This document shows, in pieces, positions 24,644 to 38,300 of a stretch of 64,000 nt of DNA. The translations under genes and the position numbers were made by a program. The stretch's first letter is position 1. Every line of letters begins with the position of its first letter. This DNA comes from Meloidogyne chitwoodi (Eukaryota; Nematoda; Chromadorea; Rhabditida; Meloidogynidae). The DNA lies in the NCBI GenBank assembly GCA_015183035.1, contig JACZZP010000011.1, positions 744,001-808,000 of the forward strand, in the 5' to 3' direction. The notes beneath the pieces were generated by a model. That model saw only the letters and a list, made by a program, of their open reading frames with translations. It did no database searches and was not told where the DNA came from.

Positions 24644-25576
24644 TTTTATTAAATAATTGAAATGTTTATTTCCAACATTAAATTCTAAGCTTTTATTATC
24701 CCCCCGTAAAACCCAACTTTTAAACAGATGGACAAACTTTGAAAAAAAAGTTTTAGAGAAAAGGATATTTAGGCAGATTTAATTTTATTAATATATTTCT
24801 ACTGACTGGGGTTATTAAGGCGCAAAATTAATAAATTATAATCTCAAACTTATTATTTTGATTTTCCTTATTTAATAGTTCAAATTTTATTAAATTATAT
24901 TTCCATTTATAATTTAAATACTTGAAATTTTTAAATTTAGAAATATAAAAAAATAAATTTTTTTGGTAGGTGGATTATACAGAAGCAGTCTCGAAAGGTA
25001 TAAAATAAAAATAAATAAATATAGTTACCTATAAATTGTTTTCATAAAATTTAATAAACCTCTAATTCATTTAATTATTTTAAATCTCTATTAGGTTGTA
25101 TATCATTGCGCCAAAATGTTCAATTTTAATGGTGTGTTGGATTTGCTTCAACATTTCCTTTTTAGTAATTAAGTAAATAAATTAGATGAGCTTTGGTTTT
25201 TTATAACTAAAAAAACTTTGCCAACACACATAACGATAAAAATTTTTTATACATAAATTATAGAAAGTTTTACCTTTATATGAATTAAAATATTTAAAAA
25301 ATATAAATATACATTTAAAATACTACTAGAGCGTCTAATTAATGAAATTAAAAAGGAAACAATTATAATTAAATTTAATTATATTTATATGTTGCTCTGA
25401 AGATTATTTTTTGTTAAAACATTTTTAGAATTTTAGAGAATAAATATATTTAAATAAGAAAATAAATTAAAATTGTAAATTATGTTTTAAAACATTTTGT
25501 GATCAAAAAACAATCCCTGAGATTGCCAATAAATTGGTGGTAAAAATAAAATAAATTTTTTTATTAAATTATCATT
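24644..25576. other. Intergenic stretch
   Basis: A+T-rich DNA upstream of the Cys-rich gene. No open frame or repeat is supported. Confidence 0.5.
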
Positions 25577-25914
25577 GGTACTTTTCCTTATGTGTCAGGA
25601 GTTTTGCGGACATTTTTTGCGGATTATTTTGATTGATTCCTCCTTTATTTATTGCCTCTCTAATCTGTTACTTATTCTCATAAACTCTTTCAATTAGTTT
25701 TTCCTCTTTAATTATAGATCGATTATAAAAATGAAAATTTGGGATTTGCCAACAACTGAGGAAGGTGCCATAGAATTTTTTCAGGATCGTGGGCGTGCCT
25801 GGGGGAAGTACTGGGAATTGGAGTGATTTATTTTTTATATTTTCTTTATATATAGTTATAAAATAATCCGCAAAAAATGTCCGCAAAACTCCTGACATAT
25901 AAGGGAAAAGTACC
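25577..25914. mobile_element. GTCCGCAA-family MITE with perfect 8-bp target duplication
   Basis: The best preserved copy. Terminal inverted repeats of about 54 bp start GGTACTTTTCCTTATGTGTC and continue to GTTTTGCGGACATTTTTTGC before the element's inner part. They are flanked by TTATCATT on both sides (25569-25576, 25915-25922). The length is 338 bp. The 76-codon open frame inside is not a gene. The duplication length fits hAT transposition. Confidence 0.9.
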
Positions 25915-25922
25915 TTATCATT

Positions 25923-27237
25923 AATTACTTTATTGCTTTGTAAAAATTATAATTAATATAGTTCCCTTTTTTCAATAAAAATTTTAATAAAATATTTTTT
26001 TTTGACTATTTTTTATTTTCTTCTTTTATTAAATCCTTTTTTCCACTTCAACTAAAACAAATGTTTACAATTTTCTTTAAATAAAAATCCAAAAAATATA
26101 AAATTCCCAAATTAATTAAATTTTAAATATTTATTTAATTTTTTTATTAAATTTATTATAAAAATCAATGTTTATATAAATTTTTTATTTTACACTCTAA
26201 CACGCGCATTCACTCATGCTTCTTTCCCTTTCCCTCAATTTGCCAATAATAAATTATATCGATTAAAAAATTAAAATATTAATTTAAATTTAGCTATATA
26301 GCATTACCAAAGTTTTCTCTTAATTGCGGCATTAAAAAAAAGAATTTATTTATTTATTTATATAAAATTTGGTAATTAAATGATTTCATTTTTATTTATT
26401 TTAAAAATAACCTTTAATTAAATATGATATCATAATTAATTTTATTAAAATTTTCCTTATTTTTTATTAAATAATATTTACATAAGTAGTATTTATTTAA
26501 CTCTTTAATTGATTGTTTCGAGATAAATTACTGAATGAATGAAACATGAAAATATTTTTTGTTTGAATAAAAGGGTTGAATATTAGCCTAGACATATTAA
26601 ATAATTTAAATTCTTTTTAATAAATATAAAGAGTTAAAATTTAAAGTTTTTATCCAAAATTTTAAATTATCCCGAATTAATAATTTATTTTATAAGAAAG
26701 ATAATAATTAAAAATAAATGTTAATTAAATTACTATATAACAATCATTTATGTTTTTTAAAAATTTTAAAATATATAAGTTTTATTTTAATTTTTTCTCT
26801 CTAACAATACTACATTTATACATTTTTTTAAAAATTTCCATATAATAGTGAATGTCTAACTCAAGAATTCTTTTTGCCCTTAATCACGTTGATTTGACAT
26901 GAGGAGGATTTCATGCCAACAATCAGATTTTTAAATGCCAAAAGACTATTTGGGAAAAATTAAACGAGAGGCAGAGAAAAAAGAATAAATTAAGACGTGA
27001 TTGAGGGATGGGAGGGATGTTGGGAAAATGAAGGGAGGAGCTCGGATAAGAATATATCTCCACTGGTGAGAGGCATTCTCGAAGATTTTTACTATTCATT
27101 TTAAATTTTTTTTTAAATTTTATTTAAATTTTCTTTTTAATATTTAATATATATATATAAAATAAAGTAAATTAAAAAAATATTATTTTAAGATACATTA
27201 AAAAAAAAATCAAATCATAAGTAAAAGAATTCAAAAA
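25923..27237. other. Intergenic stretch
   Basis: A+T-rich DNA; around 26870-27080 the composition is more mixed and purine-rich on the plus strand (GGGAGGGATGTTGGG, GAAGGGAGGAGC). This lies just upstream of the gene at 27238 and could be promoter sequence. No gene is supported. Confidence 0.45.
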
Positions 27238-30079
27238 ATGAAAATGAAGTTTAAAGACTTTTTATTGTTATTTTTAACAAGTGCGGTAACTGGAGAATTT
27301 TCCTTTGGAAATAGTAAACTAATTGAAGAATTTGCTAGAAGCCATGCTGTTCACATGCAACCTTTTCCCCTATTTGGTAACCCCAATCCTTCCCCTCAAA
27401 TGTCACACACAGTTCAAATGAATATGAATTATTCTTCTGAGCCACAAAGTAAATATTCTATTTTTTTATTAATTTAATCAAAATTTTTATTAAGAAAAAG
27501 AACAAAAGATAGAAGAAAAAACAGAAGAGAAGAAATGGAATTTAGGTAAATATTACAATAAAATTAGCTTTAAATTAGAAAAAATTATAATAAAATAAAT
27601 ATAAAATTATCTTAAGATGCACAAAAAGTTAAATTTATAATTAAAAGTGAAACTTTTGTTTCCGATGTTTTGAGTAAAAATAAAGAATTTAACAACAAAA
27701 TCGCAAAAACTGAGGCAACTGGTGCTCCTGAAGTTATTTTTAATAGAGGATTAAAGAGTTGGTTTAACAATAAAACTGAAAATTGGGAGAATCAAACTGA
27801 AGTAAAGGATGCTTTTTTAAATATATCTAAAGAAATTGAAAGTGTTTATTCTACATCTGAATGGCTTAATATAAAAAATAAAAAAGGACAAAGTTTGTTA
27901 TTTTAAATCTGACTTTTTCAAATTTTGACATATTGTAAATTGGCATTTTGACATGTTTTCCGTTTTTTCAAAACTATACATATTATTAAAAGAGGGTCTA
28001 TTCATTAGAGATAGGACTGGATCTGGATCCAGACCTGGATTTTTCCTGGATCCGAGTCCAGATCCAGGCATTTTTTAGGAATTCTGGATTTTTTCTGGAT
28101 CTGGATTTTTCCTTGACTCCAGATCAAGAGTCTGTTCCAGGTCAATAAATAAAATCCAGATCCCGAATCCAGATCAAGGATTTTTCAAAATTCCTATCTT
28201 TACTATTCATCTAAACAATATTTTGACAAATATTAATCGACAGGGGCGAAATATAACGACAATTAGAGAGACTGAATATAATTATCTTTTGTTATACTTT
28301 GCCTCTGTCAATTGTTATTTATCAAAATGTCGTTTAGATTGATAGACCTCCAATGAATTGTAATTTCAAAAGTTAATTATCTCGTTATCTAACTGTCTGT
28401 ATATATAACTGGATATTAAGATATTCAAGAAATTTCTTTCTGTTTTATTTTTTTACAAAAATCCGAATATAATTATTATCAATCCTTAAGCCGTGAATTG
28501 CCAAAAACACTCATTTACATATAATTCTTAAAGTTTTAGTATTTCACTGTCAAAATTATATAGCACTGGGCATACACATGGGCATCTCATTAAATATTTA
28601 ATTTTTATTTATTTTTTTTCTTGTGTTTTCCGATTTTCTTTAATATATTAATTATATTTTAGTTCTACAAAAATGCTTTTGGCATAAAGCAATGTTTTTG
28701 CTACATGCTCTTTTTAAACTTTTTGATAAAATTTTTGATAAATTAATTAATGATGTTGAGACAAAATCAATTTCTGATACAACTTGTTCTGAAATATTTG
28801 AAATTAAAAATCAAGAAGAATCATTAAAATTATTAAAAAATCATAAGGAAATGTTGGATAAAAATTTAAAAAAAATTAACGAATATTTTATTTCAATAGA
28901 AGATAATTATGGTTATATTTATTTTTTTTAAATAATTGTTAAATTATTTAAAATAAATTTTTTTAATTTAAAGCTGAGCATTTTAAAAAATGGAATGATT
29001 TTAAAGAGAAAAATTTATTTGATGTTGAAATTGTATTACCCCAAGAAGAAATAAAAAAAATAAAATTTTTTATTTTAAAAAATGATTTTATTTTTAATAT
29101 TGTTAAAAAAATAGTATTTTTTAATGAAAAAAAGAAAAGAGCGTATAAAATTACTAATGCTGTAGATATTCTTATTCAATTTAATGTTGAATCTTTAAAA
29201 CAACCAAATAATAAAGAAAAGTTTGTAGATTGGTTAAAAGAAATAATAAATGATTGGAAAGATCAGCCTGAGTCATCTAATATTTTTAAAGAAATTAAAC
29301 AAATAATTTCCAAAGATTATGGAATTAAAGAAAATTCAAATAATTTCCTTAGTAAGTAAAAAATAAATTAAATTGTATTTAAAATTCTAATTCTGATTAA
29401 AAAATTAATAAATAATTTTATTTATTTTTTAAAGGAAAATCCAACTGGCCTTATCTTATGTTTATGCTTCATACAATTTTTTATCATTTTGAAAAAGTTT
29501 TGCAAAAAATTGATGAAAAACCAGAAATTAAAAAAAATATAATATGCAGTGATGAATTTTATCAAATTTTTGAAAAAAAAGATTGTGACGAAACTTTTAA
29601 AAAATTAAATGAAATGTTAGTTGAAGATGATGTTTATATTAATAAATTTTTTGAATTGGAAAGTGCTAAATTTAGTAAGTTTAAAAATTAATATTAATTT
29701 AATAAAAATATTAAATTTTTAAGATGATAAAGAAATTTTATCTAAATGGAAAAGATTTAAAGAGAAAAATTTATTTGAAGTTGAAATTGATGTTCCGGGG
29801 GCAATTGAAGCTAAGGAAGAAGCTAAACCTGAAGAAAAAAAAGATGAAGAGGCAAAAGAACTGAAAATTCGTTCTAGTGCTACGGGTATTTTTCCTCAAA
29901 ATTTTGACCAAAATTCACATCCATATCCATTTCATCCTGGATATGGATTTCATCATATACCTATGGTAATGAATACTCATGATGCTGGTTACAACAAAGC
30001 TAAAGGAACATTCGATGCTACTTTTCATAAAAACGGTTATAATTTAAATAATGAAGTACATTATTTTAATGAACCTTAA
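27238..30079 (+). CDS. Secreted protein with duplicated internal module
   Basis: Seven exons (27238-27448, 27495-27545, 27617-27892, 28663-28911, 28974-29351, 29435-29674, 29724-30079) close to 586 residues. A signal peptide (MKMKFKDFLLLFLTSAVTG) is followed by a His/Pro/Met-rich stretch. Two copies of a module of about 200 residues then follow, each with K.KF.I...F, a W(F/L) helix, a FLLHALFKLFDKI or FMLHTIFYHFEKV helix, an F(E/Y).IFE(I/K)K.. segment, and a closing KW..FKEKNLF(D/E)VEI block. The C-terminus is acidic, then His/Tyr/Pro-rich (HPYPFHPGYGFHHIPMV). I do not recognise the module. Intron 3 (27893-28662) is enlarged by a hAT-like MITE. The protein is probably secreted; function unknown. 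Confidence 0.75.
28006..28202. mobile_element. hAT-like MITE with GGATCTGGATCC-type inner repeats
   Basis: Ends TAGAGATAGGA and the complement of TAAAGATAGGA, flanked by CTATTCAT on both sides (27998-28005, 28203-28210). The inside consists of inverted copies of CTGGATCTGGATCC and CCAGATC motifs. It lies in intron 3 of the secreted repeat protein. Confidence 0.85.
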
Positions 30080-31348
30080 ATTTACTAAAAAACAACATTC
30101 AATTTTTGAAAATTTACTCCCTAGAACATAAAGAAATTGTGAAGTATATTTTAACTTTAAAATTACTATGTAACCAACAAAATATGTACCTATATATATT
30201 TTTTTTTAATTATAAAAGTTTTAAGTAATTACCTATATAAAATGATTTTCAAAATTTTTAGAGATTTATGAATTTACGATTAATATAATTTATTTGTTTT
30301 GTTGGTTAATACTTTGAATTACTATTTTTTATAAAAATACTTTCTATATGACATATATATTTAACCTATCAAATTTTTATATTAAAAAAACAAATTAAAT
30401 TTTTATTCAATTTTCTTTAACATTATTATAAACAAAAATATATATATTTAATTTATGTATTTCAAAAAATAATTTTATATATTTATTTAATTATTATTTA
30501 ATCATTGTTTTATTTTTAAACCACTAATGACGATGTGATTATTAATTATTAATTTAAAAATTCCTCGAAACACCAAATCTTTCAAAATTCTAATTAATAA
30601 TTTAATTGCATCGATTTATTACCATACTACCACAACACCACATTAGCTCAGGAAATGTCAGAATTTATTTAAATCTGTCTTTTTTAATATTTCAAACTTT
30701 TTCTGATTTTTTCATATTACCAAAAGACTGATTTATTTTTAAAAATTTTTTATAATTACCAAATCCATAAGCTTATTGATTTTAATTTTTCTGACATCTT
30801 AAATAAATGAGCAATTTTCATTCCTCTAAAAGATGAGGTAAAAACAATATCAATTGTACAATTGAACAAATAATTAGATAAATTAAATATTATCTAATTA
30901 ATTATAAATTATATATCTAACAAAGTATCATCTTTCTTTTTTAATAGAATTATTTAATTAATTTTAATTAAATTATAGAATTTGATTGAAAATAAAATTA
31001 GCAAGTAATTCTATTAAAAGAAAGACGATATTTTTTAAAAAATTATATTTATCTATATTACATAATTTATTCACGTTATGGTGAAATTATTATTATTACC
31101 TATATCCCTCAGTTAGTTTTCTTTTTTTAGAAAGATAAAATTTATTAATACCTCAATTTTTATTTTAAATATTTTTATTAATTTATGTGCATATTTTTCT
31201 TTTTTATTCTCTGATAAATTTTTATAAAGAATTAAAGAATATATAGGTATATATTTAAAATATCTAATAATTCTAATTTTACTAGAAAAAGGGTAGAATA
31301 TTTAAATATTATTTTTATATTTATTTTAATTAAATCTTATCAAAAAAA
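30080..31348. other. Intergenic stretch between convergent genes
   Basis: A+T-rich DNA separating the 3' ends of the genes at 27238-30079 (+) and 31349-34763 (-). I see simple A+T sequence only. Confidence 0.5.
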
Positions 31349-34300
31349 TTAAAATTGTGTTTCAGATTCTTCTTCCCCATCTGAAATATAATTAGAATTT
31401 ATTTTATCATTAATTTTATTATTTAATTTATTGCCAATTATGAAGAGTCCAAAATGTCGATAACTTGGTATAAATAAAATTATATATTAATTTAAAAAAT
31501 TAATATAATACCGTAAAATTATGTCAATCCAACAAAGTGCACAAGTAAAAGTGTATAAATAATTTGCTGTATCTAATAATCTTCCAATAACGCCAACTAA
31601 AACAAAAAATTCGCTAGATTCTAAACTCTCAATTATACCCTGAAAATATTATATTATTGATTATTATTAAATTAAAAATTATAAAAAAGGGGAAATAATT
31701 AACAAAAATGATCCATTTTTCTTTTAGTATTTTATATTAATATATTTTGCCAAAAATTAATTAATGTTGATACTTAAAAGGTGTTATCAAAGTTTCAACG
31801 CTAAATATTTAAGGGACTAATTCATCCTTTTCTATAAAACAAAATTTTAATACAGCAGTTCATATGCCAATTTTTATGATATTCCCAATCAAATCCAAAG
31901 TCAATATTTTAATATTATTTTGACATTCTCCCTCAAAAGACCAATATGTTAAAAAATTCTTTCACCTTTAAATGATGTTTTTCAGTTTCAATATAAAAAT
32001 AAGTCATAGCAAAATCAGTAAAATTAAGAATTGTAAAACACATAGCAATAAATGGAAGAATAGGACTTAATTCTTTAAGAAAACTGTCTTTGAGTGCTAT
32101 TAATTTCATAAGGCAAAATGCTTCAAGAAAATTGGCTGCCTAAAAAATAAAAATATTTATTTATTTAAATTAAAAGTTAAATATTTCTAATTAATTTTTA
32201 AATAAATAAATAAATAACTTAACAAAGTATTAACAGAAAATAAAATATCTAAAACTTTAATTGCCAAATAAACTCTTTTATTACGAAATGAGAAAAATAG
32301 TAATTCCATAATTTCACAAATACATTCAGCTGTAAGAAATAAAACAGATCCAAATATTAATACTTTATCTCCTTTAGATTCAGCTTTTCTATGTAAATCA
32401 AGTAATCGTAGAGGAATTCTTCTTGACCAAATAAATAACTGTTTGTTTGAGAAATAAAAAGGGGATTATTTTAATTATTAGAAAAAGTTACTAATTTTAT
32501 AATTAATTTTAAAATATAAATTAATTAAATATTTTTAACTTTTGTTTTTAAAAAAAATAAAAAGTCAGAAATATTAAATAATTATGGAAAAAGACTAATT
32601 TAGAAAATAGAAATTTCAAACAAAAAAATTAGCATTAAAAATTCATTAAATTTTGCTTTCTGAGTTTTTCTTTGAACTTTGACTTTAAAAATTTAAATTT
32701 TTTTTAATTCTCAAAATATTCATTAATTGCTTATTTACTTTCCATTTTCAACATTTTTTCTATTATATTTTTAAATTTAAATTTTTATTAATAAAATATT
32801 ACCATAACAAAAAAACAAAGTTTTAAGGTTGAAATAAAAACTTCAACAGCATCTTGTGTAAAAACTTGAGGACTTTCATCCAAATCATTAACAAAATTAA
32901 AAAAAGAAAGCATACAAAGAAATATTCCTGTAATACTTAAACAAAAAGCTAAAACTCGAAATATACATCTAATTAATGAATTTTTTAAAAAAAGAAATTC
33001 GTTAGAAGTTTTTGATGTTTTGGCATCTAAAATTATTAAAAAAGTCCAAAAAAATTAAAAAATATATAAAACCCGTTACAGTAGAGAATTTCTTTAAGGA
33101 AAATTTTTTTATTGCATTTAGAGTCTTAAAAAAAATTTTTAAATAATTTAATTTTTAACACAAACATTAATTTTAACGGTCATTTTACGAACAGCCAATT
33201 CAGCTCTACCACATGCCAACATAAAAATTAAAAAAAATAATTAAATTATTTATATATTTATTACCAATGGGTAACTAAAAGTACTGGAATAAACTCTGAA
33301 GCTGCAGTGACTACTACAGATTTAAGAAGACCATAATGTACTCTATACCAAATTTGTTGTTCTTTACGTAATGATAATGTTGTGCAATTAAAACCTTTTT
33401 TTCTAAAAAAGTAATTAATTAATTTAAGGTCACTTAAATAAATAAAACTCTGTTTTATTTAAGAAAAGCTAAATACTCTGGAATGGCAAAAAAGTTTTGG
33501 GACCTTGTGGCCCTATATTCGGAGCTTATGGCAAAGTAATAAAAACTTTTTGTAACAATCTACTAAAGTAAATAAAGGACTCAATTGAAAAAGGAGATTT
33601 ACTAAAAACTTAATATATATTTAATAGAAATTTTATATAAAAATAAATAAATTAATTAATTAATTAATTAATTAATTAAATAAATAAATTAAACATTAAA
33701 TTATTATAAACTTTCTCAACATACATATAAGGAGGACAAAAAGCCTTGACAATTGACATCATTTCAATTTGATCTCTACAAAATTGTTCAATAGTAAAAT
33801 ATCCTTTTAATAATACAAAACGCATCCAAATAATACCAAACACACAATTTATAAAATTTCTAGTTAATAAATCAATTTTTGTATTTATTGAACCAACATT
33901 TGCTCTATAAATATTTTAATAAAATAAATAAATATAAAAACCTTTGAATTATATAAATAAATGAAATCATTGAATATAAAGCTATTGTTAATCTTAATAT
34001 TGAATCTAATGTCATATGTAATGGATCACGTGCTTCAACAGCTCTATCACAACCATAAAGTGCTAATTTATATACCTTAAATGTTAAATTTAAATTTTGA
34101 TAAATAAATAAATAAAATTATAAATTTTTAGAGAATTAATTAAAAAAGAAAATATAATTCCTCTCAGGGCTAGATAAAAGCCTTTGCTTCAAAAGAGCTC
34201 TCACGATCAATCCAATTAACTTTTTCGTTATTTTAGAGGAAAGGTATGAATTCTTTAAATTAAGATATAGGTATTTTAAATAAATATTTTGAGTTACTTA

Positions 34301-34763
34301 ACTTTTAAATTATAAAAATATTCCACAAAGTCCAAAATTAATAAAAGAATTTAATTTTAATAAAATAAAAGATAAACAAAAATATAATATTTTAATTATA
34401 AATAATATTTTAACATTATTTAAACTTACAAAAATATAAGAATATCCCAAAACAACAATTAAAGTAAGTACTAAAGTACAAATATATGTTGGATGTGGAA
34501 TAACTAAAGGATTGCTTAATTTTGGTAAAAGTCCAAAATTCATTCTTCTAAGAAAATCCAAAATTAAAATTATTGAAAAAAACATTAAAATTATTGTTAA
34601 CTAAATATATTAATATTAATAAATAAATTTAAAAAAATAAAAAACAAACCAAATCATAATAAAAAATAAATTCAAAATCTGTTTTAATAAATAAAAATAC
34701 ACTTATTGAAGTAAAGCAGACAGAAATTAATAAATTTAAAAACCAAGGACCAAGAAGTCCCAT
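31349..34763 (-). CDS. Polytopic membrane protein, about 12 TM segments
   Basis: Roughly ten exons on the minus strand give about 480-500 residues; start MGLLGPWFLNLLISVCFTSI near 34763, stop at 31351-31349. About twelve hydrophobic segments can be counted, including ILMFFSIILILDFL, YICTLVLTLIVVLGYSYIF, GLLKSVVVTAASEFIPVLLV, IFRVLAFCLSITGIFLCMLS and KVLIFGSVLFLTAECICEIM. Loops carry GCDRAVEARDPLH, WSRRIPLRLLDLHRKAES and a C-terminal acidic tail (NYISDGEEESETQF). It is probably a transporter or channel. Twelve segments and the KGDKVLIFGS block made me consider otopetrin proton channels, but I cannot confirm the family. Exon borders are approximate. Confidence 0.6.
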
Positions 34764-35361
34764 TTATTTATTTTATTAATAAATAAATATTTATTATTTT
34801 GAGAGAATAATATTATAATTAATTAAAATTTATTATTATTATTTAAATGACAAAATTATTTAAAATAAAAAATATATTTAAAGTTTAATATTTAAATAAA
34901 AAGGTAAAAATATTGAAGTTTTTTTAAAAAATAAAAATATATCAATTTTCAAAAATCATCTTATAAAAAATTAAATTAAATGAAAATAAAATTAAAAAAG
35001 AAAAGATTTAAATAAAATTATAAATATTATTATTTTGAAATTTTATATATAAATTGGAATGATTTTTATTAAAAGAAACTCAAGAGTTGTATACTTGATT
35101 ATTATTATTTTATTATATTTTTGTTATTTTTTTATTTATTTTTTAATGTTTGTTTCTTTTTAAGTGTAGAGAGTTACTAGAGCTTAAATTTAATATTTAT
35201 ATATTTTGTTTACTTTTAATTAAAATTAATAAAATATAAAAATAAATAATAAAAAATAATTTAATTAAATAAAATATTTATCTTATAATTAAAAAAATTT
35301 TAATTCTATAATTTAGAAAAATTTAATAAATAATTTTTAAATAATATTTATTTTTCTTCAA
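34764..35361. other. Intergenic stretch
   Basis: A+T-rich spacer upstream of the membrane protein gene. No gene or repeat is supported. Confidence 0.5.
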
Positions 35362-38300
35362 TTAATAATAACCATTAAATTCAATAAATTCAATTGAAGG
35401 GTCTTCATAATCTAAATCTTCTTTTCTTACAATTTTCATTCTACGCCTTCCTTTCCCTGAAATTAATTAATTATAATTTATTTAATTTTTATTAAAAATT
35501 AAATACCTGTATTTTTAAGAGAAATAACTTCATTTTGTAATTCAATTATTAATATTTGTATCCAATCAAAATAATTTAAATAATTTTTATAAATTTCACA
35601 ATAAAAATTAATAATTAAAATTTCAATTTCTGTTGATTCAATTTCTTTGTTTTCATTATTATTAAAAAATTCTTTTAAAATTTTTAAAATTCTCTCATAT
35701 TCTTCTTTTAAATATTCAACATTTGAAATTAAATTTAAAAATTCTTTTTCAAATAAATTAAAAATTAATTTATTTTCTTTATAAATTAAACTAATATTTT
35801 TGGATATTTTCATTAAACAAGCAAAAATTAAAATTAAATCTTTTTGTTCAAAATTATTTTCATTCAAAAAATTTTTAAAAAATATTTTGTCAATTTGTAA
35901 TATTTCAATATATGAAGTAGAATTAATATTTGAAATTGGTAATAAATTTATTATACTTTTTTTTATTATTAAATATTTAATAGTTTTATTATTTAATTGA
36001 ATCTAAAATAATATAATATATATTTTTTAAATATTTTAATAATATTTTGTTAAAATATATTAATTAAATAAATAAAAGACTAATTGACAAAAGATTAAAA
36101 TAAATATAGAATATATACATATAATTAAATATATTTAAATAAAAATATTATTATGCTTAACAATAAACACGTTTTTAAATTCTTATGAATTTTTTATAAC
36201 ATTTTTTGTTTAAAGAATTTGTTAAAGAAAATTAAATAAATGTTAACGACACGACTAACATTTCTATATAAATGGGACTTTATTATAATTGTTGTATATG
36301 AATAGTGGTCTTTTATAGACACTTTTAACGGTCTAGTCGCTAGACTATATAAGCACCCATAATATCCCAACCTGAGTTAGTTCTCGTCAACCTCTACCTA
36401 CCTTCTACACTTCTATTGTATTTGCTCTGTGATAAACTCTTGCTTTGTTGCTCGTCGACTTTCAGTATCTCGGACACTATCTTTAGTTAGGAAACTAAAG
36501 ATACAACAAATTGGCGCGGTCGACAGCTCGTCTACAACAAATTAGCGCAGGTCTCCAGTCTTCAACGAACCGGAGCAGCAAAAATCTCGACTACGAACCT
36601 TAGTGCGACAAGCCCATCCAGCTCGTCAACACTTCAACAGTCGACAACAGCAACAGTAAAGAGGCACCAAAAGCGTTAGTGTGGCCATTGTCAAACGCTT
36701 AGTGAGATTAAAGGCAAGTATTATTAAAGCAAATTTTGCTTAGTGTACAGTGAAAACTTAAGATTGTTAGTGGCAAAAATGAAGGAATCTTCAATTGAAC
36801 GGCTATTATTGGCTCAGCAGGAATTATTCGAGAAAATGCTGGAGCAATTAAAAGTGAAAAGTGAGCCGAGTGACAATCAGAAAAGTGAAGCAACACTGTA
36901 CGGAAGCCTTGTGCCGTTAATTAGTGAGTTCATTTTTGATAATGAATCAGGAGCGAATTTTGAAAGCTGGTATGGAAAGCATCGCTCATACTTTGAGGTG
37001 GAAGGAAAGTCCCTTCCAGAAACCTCTAAAGTGAGATTGTTATTGAGTAAATTGGGGTCAAGTGAGTATGCCCAGATTGAGCGAAAGATGCTGCCAGTAA
37101 AGTTGAATGAAATGAAGTTTGAGAACTTAGTGAGTGAATTGAGTAAAGAGTTTAAGGACCCCAGGTCCAAGTTGATCAAGCGCTTCGAAGCCTTGAATAT
37201 GAAGTGTAGCCAGCTCGAAGATATTCTAGAGTTCGGCAGTAAAGTGAATGCCAATTGTGAAAGGGCTAGTATGGCTCTTAGTATTGAGGAAATAAAAATA
37301 TTGATTTTTATTTCAGGATTGCCTAGTGAGAACAGTGCTCTCCGTCAAATGGCAATGAAGTTCATTGAATCAAATAGTGAACATGGCAATCAAGTGACTC
37401 TGAAAGAACTTCTTGAAGAGTGTAGAGCTTTTATGGCCTTAAAGGCTGAGGCTAAAGTGTTTGAAAAAGGTAAATTTTTCAAAACTCAGCAAAGTGAACC
37501 TATTGTTAATTTAGTGAAAAGTGTCCAAAACAATAGTGAAGTTCAAAAGAAGCCATGGTTTAAAAACCAAGTGAAGTGCTATGCATGCCAGCAAATTGGC
37601 CATATTGCGAAAAATTGTCCTAGTGGATTAAGACGTAAGTCTTTTCGGCCAAAAGTGAAGAGAAATTATTTCTCTAATTCAGATAAACCATTCTGTGCCG
37701 TTTTGGACATTGTTGGGAATGATAAAATGGTAAATCGAGAAGAATGGATCAAAAAGGACATTAAAATTGCTGGGCATAAAATTGCTTGTATTGAAGACAC
37801 AGCGTCTCAGATCAATTGTGTTACGCCAGAAATATGGAAATTGATTGGCTGTCCTAAATTGGAGAAAGTCTCCTATAAAGGAATTGGAATTAGTGGTGAA
37901 AGTTTTGACTTAGTTGGCAAATGGACATGCAGATTAGAAGTGGAAAATATTGAATTGACAACAGTGATGCATGTAGTGGATAGTGACATTTGCTTATTTG
38001 GCCTTCCAGCCATAAAGAAGTTAAAAGAAGTCAATCAAATTCCAACAAAAAATTTCTTCAAAAAGATGTCTCCGATCTTTAAGAAGAAAAGTGAACCAAT
38101 CAAAGGAAATCCATTTCCTAGTGGAACAAAAGTGAAAGTGAAGAATACCAACAAGCATTCTGGTAAAATTGAGTGGCTTCATGGTGAAGTAATTAAACAA
38201 TTCAATAATTGCTGGAAAGTGAAAGTTCCAGTATTGAATTGTATTGTGACCAGAAAGTGTAAAGAAATGCGCAAGGATAATTGGAATGAAGAAAAGCGCA

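Noticed and set aside
25668..25898. 76-codon open frame on the minus strand
   Set aside because: It lies entirely inside the 338-bp MITE and uses its terminal repeat as coding sequence.
36743..36778. Upstream start of the Gag frame at a GTG
   Set aside because: A eukaryotic element is expected to start at ATG; the first one in frame is at 36779.
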